Shown: one piece after another, positions 1 to 4,871 of the stretch
Layout: each line of letters opens with the position of its first letter
How positions within the stretch are numbered: position 1 is the stretch's first letter
Assembly: GCA_030598625.1 (NCBI GenBank)
Contig: JAUVPO010000128.1
Location: 1-5,836 of the forward strand
Length of the DNA stretch: 5,836 nucleotides
Direction of reading: 5' to 3'
Origin: Deferribacteres bacterium
Lineage (GTDB): Bacteria; Nitrospirota; Thermodesulfovibrionia; UBA6902
Translations under genes and position numbers: made by a program
The notes under the pieces: model-generated
Databases searched by the model: none
Told to the model about the DNA's origin: nothing
What the model saw: only the letters and a program-made list of their open reading frames with translations

Positions 1-670
1 CCTTCTTGATTTATACGAAGCCATGACCGTTGCCCATCATGTGGGAGGCGGCCCCGTTGCCACTGACTGGAATGTGCCGCCGGGGCCAAAGGAATGGCTC
101 GTGGAGATAAGCTCGATTCATGGCACGTCGGAATATTTTGGAGGCGAAGCCGGCATCTACCGTCCCGTAAAAGGCGCGTTCGTCAGGGATGCCCTGTCGC
201 GTGGTTATAAACTGGGGATAATAGGTTCGGGAGATACGCATAATGGACATCCCGGACAGGGCAGCAAAGACGCCATCGTGAGCGGCCTGTTAGGTGTTTA
301 CAGCCCTGAACTGACACGGGACGCGGTTTGGGAGGCCTTTAGAAGGAGACAGGTGTACGCAACGAGTGGTCCGAAGATCATTCTGGATTTCCGGGTAGCC
401 GGTTCCCCTATGGGTTCAGAAGTAAAATGGACAGCCTCCAGAGGGCCAATACCATTGGTGATTAAGGCCGTAGGCTGTGATAAGATATCATCTGTGGAGA
501 TTATTCGTAACGGTGAAAAGATGTTTGTTGAAAAAGTTAAAGATGTCTCCGTACAATTCCTGCTGGAGGACCCGCAACTACAGCGTGGCACATCCTGGTA
601 TTACGCCAGGGTATTGCAAGAAGATGGCAATATGGCGTGGTCGAGCCCGGTCTGGGTCAACATGGAATGA
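1..670 (+). CDS. DUF3604 / CehA-McbA family PHP-like metallohydrolase, C-terminal part (5' truncated)
   Basis: The frame is open from the window edge (first complete codon at base 2) to TGA at 668-670, so this is the last 222 residues of a larger protein. Numbering from that first codon, metal-ligand-like motifs of the PHP-type fold are visible: AHH at 11-13, an E-x4-H pair at 35/40 followed by GTSE, and GSGDTHNGHPG at 75-85. A 'RRRQVYATSGPKIILDF' segment (about 114-130) and a beta-rich tail ending in 'WSSPVWV' follow. This order is typical of DUF3604 and CehA/McbA relatives, some of which hydrolyse phosphoesters or carbamate-type esters; the substrate here is unknown. The N-terminal metal ligands and any signal peptide lie outside the window. 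The ATG at 23 is an internal Met, because the frame continues upstream of it. The gene converges on porB with only 16 bp between the stop codons. The family call is firm; the reaction is not. Confidence 0.82.
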   Translation, partial: LLDLYEAMTVAHHVGGGPVATDWNVPPGPKEWLVEISSIHGTSEYFGGEAGIYRPVKGAFVRDALSRGYKLGIIGSGDTHNGHPGQGSKDAIVSGLLGVYSPELTRDAVWEAFRRRQVYATSGPKIILDFRVAGSPMGSEVKWTASRGPIPLVIKAVGCDKISSVEIIRNGEKMFVEKVKDVSVQFLLEDPQLQRGTSWYYARVLQEDGNMAWSSPVWVNME

Positions 671-686
671 AAATTGTCTTTATCTT

Positions 687-1649
687 TTATTCTTCCGGCG
701 TTTTTTCTGCTTCCCCTGCTGCCGCCTCTTTCTGAAGGCGTTCCCATTGCGCGTCTACATATCCCTGCGCCTGTTCGAGCATCCATTTGTTTTTAGGAGC
801 GAACATATGTTTGAACCTGCCCTGGGGTTTCAGGAATTCCGTAAGGGGCTTCTTCTCCTTAGGTTTTACAGTTATCTTGGTGACACCGTTTTCAATTTCA
901 TAAAGCGGCCAGTAACAGGTATTAACAGCCAGTTTGGCAAGCGTGATCGCGTCATCCGTCCTGCTTCTCCATCCGCGGTTGCATGGCGCGATTATATTCA
1001 TGAATTTCGGTCCCTTTATTTCAAAGGCCTTTTGCACTTTTTTCATCAGGTCCATCCAGTTTCCCGGAGATGCCTGGGCCACATATGGTATGTCGTGCGC
1101 GGCCATTATTCTTGTAAGGTCTTTTCTCTGCTGCAGCTTGCCCGGTATCACGTCTCCCGCGGGACAGGTCGTGGTATTGGCCCCGAAAGGGGTTGCGCTT
1201 GAACGCTGAATGCCCGTGTTCATATAAGCGCCGTTGTCATAACATATATACATCATATCGTGTCCGCGCTCCATTGCTCCTGAAAGACTCTGGAAACCTA
1301 TATCATATGTTCCCCCGTCTCCGCCGAATGCAATGAATTTCACCTGTTTGTCATCGATCTTCCCCTGTTTTACAAGGGACCTGTACATTGCCTCTACCCC
1401 TGATATAGTTGCAGCGGCATTTTCAAAGGCGCTGTGTATCCAGGGGATCTTCCATGCGGTATATTCCTGAATGCATGAGGAGACCTCGAGGCATCCGGTT
1501 GCGTTTGATGCGATAATGGGATAGTCGGTAGCCATAAGCACCTGCTTAACGACTATAGGCGCTCCGCATCCCGCGCACATCCTGTGGCCGTATGCAAACC
1601 TGTCTTCTCCCTTTGCAAGTTCTCTTAATTTAAGCGGTTTAGTAGTCAT
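687..1649 (-). CDS. porB: Pyruvate:ferredoxin oxidoreductase, beta subunit (TPP-binding)
   Basis: This 320-aa cytoplasmic subunit carries thiamine diphosphate and a [4Fe-4S] cluster. With PorA, C and D it catalyses pyruvate + CoA + oxidised ferredoxin to acetyl-CoA + CO2 + reduced ferredoxin, and is reversible in many anaerobes. Cluster cysteines are visible at C25 and C28 (MCAGCGAP), C53 (NATGCLEVSS) and C223 (APCNRGW). The TPP/Mg motif is GGDGG at 109-113 with YDNGAYMNTGIQRS at 137-150. Length fits the family (about 290-320 aa); the last roughly 15 residues are a charged Ala/Glu tail. The ATG start is preceded by an AGGAG Shine-Dalgarno site (plus-strand ctcct at 1659-1663). It is the last gene of the por operon, 32 bp after porA. 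Substrate preference for pyruvate over other 2-oxoacids rests on the whole cluster and not on this subunit alone. Confidence 0.95.
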   Translation of the reverse strand: MTTKPLKLRELAKGEDRFAYGHRMCAGCGAPIVVKQVLMATDYPIIASNATGCLEVSSCIQEYTAWKIPWIHSAFENAAATISGVEAMYRSLVKQGKIDDKQVKFIAFGGDGGTYDIGFQSLSGAMERGHDMMYICYDNGAYMNTGIQRSSATPFGANTTTCPAGDVIPGKLQQRKDLTRIMAAHDIPYVAQASPGNWMDLMKKVQKAFEIKGPKFMNIIAPCNRGWRSRTDDAITLAKLAVNTCYWPLYEIENGVTKITVKPKEKKPLTEFLKPQGRFKHMFAPKNKWMLEQAQGYVDAQWERLQKEAAAGEAEKTPEE

Positions 1650-1681
1650 TTTTTATTTCTCCTATAAGCTTACATTTAGCC

Positions 1682-2860
1682 TTATTCTCTTACCCCGAGA
1701 TACTCTTTAATGGTTTCGACTTTTCCTGTTTCGGCAATCTTTACAAGTTCGTCCAGTACCTGCTCTGCCTGATTCGGAAGGTAATCTCTTCCGCCGAGGC
1801 CGAATATCTTGTTTATCATGGGAGGTTTGGTGTCCATGGACATGACGGATCCGGTGATTTCGGAAAATAACGGACCGTATCCGCCAAAGGAGTCAGCCCT
1901 GTCAAGAACGGCTATTGCCTTCAGATGCTTAAGCGCGTCGGCTATTTCCACATACGGGAAAGGCCTGAACATCCTCGGCTTCAGAAGGCCGGCCTTGACG
2001 CCTTTGTCTCTGTACTGGTCAATTATGTCTTTGGTTGTGCCTGCAGCCGAGCTCATGACGACAATTGCTATTTCAGCATCTTCAAGCCTGTATGTTTCAA
2101 ACAGACCGTACTTTCTGCCGGTCATTTTTTCAAATTCAGCGGCAACTTCAAGCGCGATACCCGGGACCTTTGTCATAACTTCATGCTGGGCCCTCTTGTA
2201 TTCATGATACATATCAGTGAGGATCAGGGGACCGTAGCTTTTGGGGTTGTCCAGATCAAGGAGCGGATTTACTGCCTTGAACTTTCCAACGAAATTTTTC
2301 ACATCCGCATCATCTATATATTCAACTCTCTCAATAGAGTGACTCACAATAAAACCATCCAGGCATACCATGGCCGGAAGCCTTATGTCCAGATGCTCCG
2401 CGATCCTGAACGCCTGTATAGTATTATCATATGCCTCCTGGGCATTCTCCGAGTAGATCTGGATCCAGCCTGTGTCCCTTGCGCCCATACCATCGGAATG
2501 GTCGCCGTGAATGTTCAGAGGAGCCGACAGTGCCCTGTTTACAAGAGGCATTATTATCGGAAGCCTGGTCCCTGCCGCTATATAGAGCATCTCCCACATC
2601 AGCGCGAGCCCCTGTGATGATGTGGCTGTGGCGACCCTTCCGCCTGCTGCCGCCGCGCCAATGCAGGCGCTCATTGCGCTGTGCTCACTCTCAACGAGCA
2701 CCATCTCTGTATCGATTTTGCCGTCTGAGACAAAACCGGCAAACCTTTGCATAAGGTCAGTGGCCGGTGTTATCGGGTATGCGGCGCATACATCAGGATT
2801 AATCTGTTTGAGGGCCTCCGCGCACGCTTCATTTCCTGTAACTGCAACTATCTTGCCCAT
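1682..2860 (-). CDS. porA: Pyruvate:ferredoxin oxidoreductase, alpha subunit
   Basis: This 392-aa subunit forms the active site together with PorB. Family motifs in order: YPITPAT at 28-34; ESEHSAM at 57-63, containing the conserved Glu region that contacts the TPP pyrimidine in this superfamily; TSSQGLALMWE at 80-90; VNRALSAPLNIHGDHSD at 107-123; and LLKPRMFRPFP at 292-302 in the C-terminal domain. The NRALSAP...DHSD segment is characteristic of pyruvate-type enzymes, where the Arg (R109 here) is thought to hold the pyruvate carboxylate. This favours pyruvate over 2-oxoglutarate, but is not proof. The length is normal for a four-subunit POR alpha chain. The ATG shares its A with the porD stop (TAATG), and a strong AGGAGGG site lies inside the end of porD, so translation is probably coupled. 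A 32-bp gap to porB follows. Confidence 0.95.
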   Translation of the reverse strand: MGKIVAVTGNEACAEALKQINPDVCAAYPITPATDLMQRFAGFVSDGKIDTEMVLVESEHSAMSACIGAAAAGGRVATATSSQGLALMWEMLYIAAGTRLPIIMPLVNRALSAPLNIHGDHSDGMGARDTGWIQIYSENAQEAYDNTIQAFRIAEHLDIRLPAMVCLDGFIVSHSIERVEYIDDADVKNFVGKFKAVNPLLDLDNPKSYGPLILTDMYHEYKRAQHEVMTKVPGIALEVAAEFEKMTGRKYGLFETYRLEDAEIAIVVMSSAAGTTKDIIDQYRDKGVKAGLLKPRMFRPFPYVEIADALKHLKAIAVLDRADSFGGYGPLFSEITGSVMSMDTKPPMINKIFGLGGRDYLPNQAEQVLDELVKIAETGKVETIKEYLGVRE

Positions 2861-3156
2861 TATTTACCCTCCTCTTCCATAACAATCGCCTTATTGCCCT
2901 TTTTGCCGGGGCACTCGAGGGCACAGATTCCGCAGCCCTTGCAGTAATCAAAATTAAAATCTTCTCTTTTGCCTTCAGCATTTACCTTGACAGACATGTC
3001 AGGGCAGTACATCCAGCAGAACATGCATTGAATACAGTTTTCCTCTATCCACTTCGGCCTCATCGACCTCCATGATCCTGTCTTGAATTTTGCCGAATTC
3101 CCCGCCTCCAGTACAACAGAGCCCTGGGGAAGGGTTTCCCAGTATTTTTTGCTCAT
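2860..3156 (-). CDS. porD: Pyruvate:ferredoxin oxidoreductase, delta subunit (2[4Fe-4S] ferredoxin-like)
   Basis: This 98-aa electron-transfer subunit passes electrons from the TPP active site to soluble ferredoxin. Two complete CxxCxxCxxxCP motifs are visible: C41-C44-C47-C51 and C72-C75-C78-C82, enough for two [4Fe-4S] clusters. The N-terminal stretch ending in 'GSWRSMRPKW' (27-36) is typical of PorD and separates it from a free ferredoxin. The second motif is followed by a short Lys/Gly-rich segment and an acidic tail (EEEGK). The start overlaps the porC stop as ATGA, and an AGGAGG lies 9 bases upstream inside porC. The stop overlaps the porA start by one base. Both overlaps indicate coupled translation of gamma, delta and alpha. 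Confidence 0.95.
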   Translation of the reverse strand: MSKKYWETLPQGSVVLEAGNSAKFKTGSWRSMRPKWIEENCIQCMFCWMYCPDMSVKVNAEGKREDFNFDYCKGCGICALECPGKKGNKAIVMEEEGK

Positions 3157-3728
3157 CCCTCTTTTACCTCCTCATATCCCCGCTTTGTGGCATCGAGGTT
3201 CCCGTCAATGATCTTCTGGGCAAATTTTTTCCCGAAACTCTTTTTCACATTCTCAAGCAGTGTGTCCATTTCTACAATATCCGTTGCCTTTGTAATAGCG
3301 CCCAGCATTGAAGAGTTCGGAAGGGGTCTTCCGAAAGACTCTACGGCAATTTTCGTAGCGTTGACCGTAAATACTTTCTGGGTATCCCCGGCGCCCAGTT
3401 TCTCTCTTATCTCTTTGGGGTCTTTTGATGTGTTCACTACAAATATTGCATCGTCCGGCGCCCCGTCGGTAACGTTTACCGCGTCAATCAGGGTAGCGTC
3501 CGCTATGCTTATTACCTTTGGATGAAGAACAGGGCCGTACATTCTTATTACATTTTCACTGACCCTGTTAAACGCCCTGATCGGAGCGCCCGCCCTTTCA
3601 GGCCCGTATTCAGGGAACGCCTGAACATATCTCCCACCGCTCAGGCAGGCGTCTGCAAGTACTTTGGCAGCGGTTACCGTACCCTGGCCGCCGCGACCGT
3701 GCCAGCGAATCTCGATCGTTTTTGCCAT
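3153..3728 (-). CDS. porC: Pyruvate:ferredoxin oxidoreductase, gamma subunit
   Basis: This 191-aa subunit equals the domain that is fused into single-chain PFORs between the pyrimidine-binding and ferredoxin parts. Motifs: GRGGQGTVTAAK at 11-22, PEYGPERAGAP at 39-49 followed by IRAFNR, and RPLPNSSMLGA at 124-134, all standard for the POR/KOR gamma family. It is the first gene of the operon. Its ATG has a GGAGG site (plus-strand cctcc at 3737-3741) at normal spacing, and a candidate promoter lies about 55-85 bp upstream. The gene order gamma-delta-alpha-beta (porCDAB) is the arrangement known from several archaea and thermophilic or anaerobic bacteria with four-subunit enzymes. The next gene upstream is divergent. 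Confidence 0.94.
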   Translation of the reverse strand: MAKTIEIRWHGRGGQGTVTAAKVLADACLSGGRYVQAFPEYGPERAGAPIRAFNRVSENVIRMYGPVLHPKVISIADATLIDAVNVTDGAPDDAIFVVNTSKDPKEIREKLGAGDTQKVFTVNATKIAVESFGRPLPNSSMLGAITKATDIVEMDTLLENVKKSFGKKFAQKIIDGNLDATKRGYEEVKEG

Positions 3729-3782
3729 ATTATTTTCCTCCGAAATGAATTCTATTTATAACTGTTAAGAATAAGGAAGTTT

Positions 3783-3812
3783 AATATAGCCTAAAATCGA
3801 TATTATTTTCAA
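3783..3812 (-). promoter_or_regulatory. Candidate sigma-70-type promoter for porCDAB
   Basis: Read on the minus strand there is TTGAAA (plus-strand 3807-3812), an 18-base spacer and TATATT (plus-strand 3783-3788). Transcription would start near 3775 and leave a leader of about 45 nt before the porC ATG. This is pattern recognition in AT-rich DNA. The lineage's own promoter consensus is unknown, so confidence is low. Confidence 0.35.
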
Positions 3813-3882
3813 GCATTCCAGCAGGCTGTTTGTAACCATGCAGCTACGGATGCAGAATATTGTTCAAGTTTGTCATTCCAGC
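3808..3882 (+). repeat. Imperfect short direct repeat (TTCAAG...CATTCCAGC)
   Basis: TTCAAG followed directly by CATTCCAGC occurs at 3808-3822. The same two blocks, separated by five extra bases, occur at 3863-3882. The second copy runs into the left arm of the 82-bp palindrome, so the first may be a decayed partial copy of that arm. It is short enough that chance is possible. Confidence 0.25.
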
Positions 3883-3953
3883 GGTTTTTTAAGCGGGAAT
3901 CCAGGTCCTGATGAAAGTCTCTGGATTCCCGCTTAACAGATTGCGGGAATGAC
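3872..3953. repeat. 82-bp nested palindromic repeat (MITE-like, GTCATTCC / GGAATGAC ends)
   Basis: The outer arms are 3872-3882 (gtcattccagc) and 3943-3953 (gcgggaatgac), complementary at 10 of 11 positions. The inner arms are 3889-3904 and 3921-3936, a perfect 16-bp inverted repeat containing GCGGGAATCCAG. Six unpaired bases lie on each side between outer and inner stems, and the apical loop is 16 nt. Sequences ending in GTCATTCC(C)GC...GCGGGAATGAC and carrying CTGGATTCCCGC are scattered through many bacterial genomes as non-coding dispersed repeats. The single outer-arm mismatch looks like a change from the usual C. No target-site duplication is obvious at the edges, and there is no internal ORF. 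Confidence 0.75.
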
Positions 3954-3982
3954 GGGCAACGTTTTTTTCTCTGGAAGCAGTA

Positions 3983-4003
3983 GGACAGGCGTCCCGCCTG
4001 TCC
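3983..4003. repeat. REP-like hairpin, copy 1
   Basis: Perfect 9-bp stem GGACAGGCG / CGCCTGTCC (3983-3991 with 3995-4003) with a 3-nt TCC loop. It is not followed by a T-run and is not placed behind any gene end, so a terminator role is unlikely. Confidence 0.75.
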
Positions 4004-4040
4004 CTCTATTCATGGAAACGCCGTCTTCCACGCTTTTAAC

Positions 4041-4046
4041 TATAAT
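4041..4046 (+). promoter_or_regulatory. Possible -10 box (TATAAT) inside the REP-like element
   Basis: A perfect TATAAT lies in the AT-rich spacer between the two hairpins, pointing towards the mutase gene. No recognisable -35 sits 16-18 bases upstream, where the sequence is GC-rich. If used, the second hairpin would lie at the 5' end of the transcript. Weak candidate. Confidence 0.2.
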
Positions 4047-4049
4047 AAA

Positions 4050-4068
4050 GACAGCCGGGACGGCTGTC
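4050..4068. repeat. REP-like hairpin, copy 2 (inverted)
   Basis: Perfect 8-bp stem GACAGCCG / CGGCTGTC (4050-4057 with 4061-4068) with a 3-nt GGA loop. It is the inverted counterpart of the copy-1 hairpin. The stem's ninth pair is lost because A4049 faces C4069. Confidence 0.75.
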
Positions 4069-4189
4069 CTACTAATAGGAAAGATATGCATAGCGGAGAA
4101 AAACAATCAAGAATATCAACAAAATGCCGAAAATATGTGTTAATATTGAAACCGATGAAAATAACGGATGCACTCATGATCGCAGGGAT

Positions 4190-4864
4190 ATGAAGACTCT
4201 TACCGAAAAAGAATTCAGGGCCGCGATTTTCGACCTTGACGGTGTTATAGTGGATACCGTGCCTCTGCATTTCCAGGCATGGAAGCGGATGTTTGAGGGG
4301 TACGGCAGGAAATTCACATTCCAGGATTATAAGGAAAAAGTAGATGGTATCCCGCGCACCGACGGGTGCAGGGCTGTCCTGACCGACCTTTCCGATGAAG
4401 AACTTCTTGAAGCGACCGAAATAAAACAGAAGTATTTTCTTGAATATCTGGAAAAAGGGAACATCCCGGTCTTTGAGTCAACAATAAAATTAATGACGGA
4501 CCTGAAAAACAGGGGCGTCAAAATAGCGGTAATATCCTCTAGCAAGAACCTTCCCTATATTTCAAAAAGGACAGGGATCAACAAACTCGTTGAAGTTGAG
4601 ATCAGCGGTAATGAAATAACAAAGGGGAAACCGGACCCCCAGATTTTCCTGATGGCTGCAAGAGAGACGGGAATAAGCCCGGAGAACTGTGTGGTGTTTG
4701 AAGACGCGATCCTCGGTGTCGAGGCGGCAAAGCGTGCAGAGATGTTATGTGTCGGGATTGACCGTCACAATGACCCCCGGAGCCTGGAGCAGGCTGATAT
4801 AATAGTCAATGATCTCAGTGAAATAAATTATGATAAACTCACATCATTATTTAAAGGAGACTGA
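4190..4864 (+). CDS. Beta-phosphoglucomutase-type HAD protein
   Basis: Predicted to convert beta-glucose 1-phosphate to glucose 6-phosphate in the cytoplasm. From the ATG at 4190 it is 224 aa. HAD motifs: nucleophile and acid/base D15 and D17 in FDLDGVIVDT; H27 in the PLHF segment; SSSKN at 116-120; lysine K147 in KGKPDP; and E171/D172 in FEDA. The cap carries VDGIPRTDG (51-59), where R56 matches the phosphate-binding Arg of lactococcal beta-PGM. By my hand alignment the position of its cap Lys45 is Asp here, as in other GH65-linked HAD proteins I recall. The start is uncertain. An in-frame ATG at 4124 adds 22 residues without domain similarity and lacks a Shine-Dalgarno site; the ATG at 4190 has AGGGA, but only one base away. 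Seven bases separate its stop from the GH65 gene, which supports the mutase call. A plain sugar phosphatase is the alternative. A pgmB symbol would fit but is not asserted. Confidence 0.85.
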   Translation: MKTLTEKEFRAAIFDLDGVIVDTVPLHFQAWKRMFEGYGRKFTFQDYKEKVDGIPRTDGCRAVLTDLSDEELLEATEIKQKYFLEYLEKGNIPVFESTIKLMTDLKNRGVKIAVISSSKNLPYISKRTGINKLVEVEISGNEITKGKPDPQIFLMAARETGISPENCVVFEDAILGVEAAKRAEMLCVGIDRHNDPRSLEQADIIVNDLSEINYDKLTSLFKGD

Positions 4865-4871
4865 TTAAAAG

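Larger units (their letters stand above)
3979..4073. repeat. BIME/REP-like element: two inverted copies of a GC-rich hairpin
   Basis: A 10-bp perfect outer inverted repeat (agtaggacag at 3979-3988, its complement at 4064-4073) bounds two hairpins and an AT-rich spacer. Reading each copy from its outer end inward, the first 24 bases match at 22 positions. The two differences (G to C at position 11, C to G at position 19) are partners in the same stem pair, so the hairpin is kept. Translated, such elements give RTGVPPV-like peptides, which appear as spurious ORFs in several environmental bacterial genomes. REP elements of this layout are known to be moved by REP-associated tyrosine transposases (RAYT); no transposase gene is in this window. 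Confidence 0.7.
3729..4189. other. Divergent intergenic region between porC and the mutase gene
   Basis: About 460 bp with no convincing protein-coding gene (about 395 bp if the longer mutase start at 4124 is used). From the por side it contains the porC Shine-Dalgarno site, a candidate por promoter (3783-3812), an AT-rich stretch, an imperfect short direct repeat, an 82-bp nested palindrome and a 95-bp paired-hairpin element. The small frames crossing it translate the repeats themselves (for example peptide runs such as RTGVPPV) and have no Shine-Dalgarno support. Transcripts of both flanking operons must start in or near this region. Confidence 0.8.

Noticed and set aside
477..1202. A 241-aa plus-strand frame spanning the metallohydrolase end and the porB complement
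   Set aside because: It is out of frame with the metallohydrolase and antisense to porB, with low-complexity hydrophobic composition and no motifs.
1925..2617. A 230-aa plus-strand open frame opposite porA
   Set aside because: It is a shadow of porA on the opposite strand; it has no recognisable domain, and porA is unambiguous with all family motifs.
3759..3767. TAACTGTTA palindrome upstream of porC as an operator
   Set aside because: Nine bases with 4-bp arms in AT-rich DNA is expected by chance, and no second site or known regulator match is seen.
3872..3968. Hairpin followed by a seven-T run as a rho-independent terminator
   Set aside because: The T-run (3962-3968) starts 8 bases after the outer stem, and no plus-strand gene ends upstream; por is transcribed the other way.
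4013..4030. Third hairpin (TGGAA ... TTCCA) between the two REP-like hairpins
   Set aside because: Only 5 bp of stem with an 8-nt loop; too weak to call on its own.
3949..4143. A 64-aa plus-strand frame with an RTGVPPV peptide
   Set aside because: It is the translation of the REP-like hairpin element, starts inside the 82-bp palindrome, has no Shine-Dalgarno site and runs into the mutase leader.
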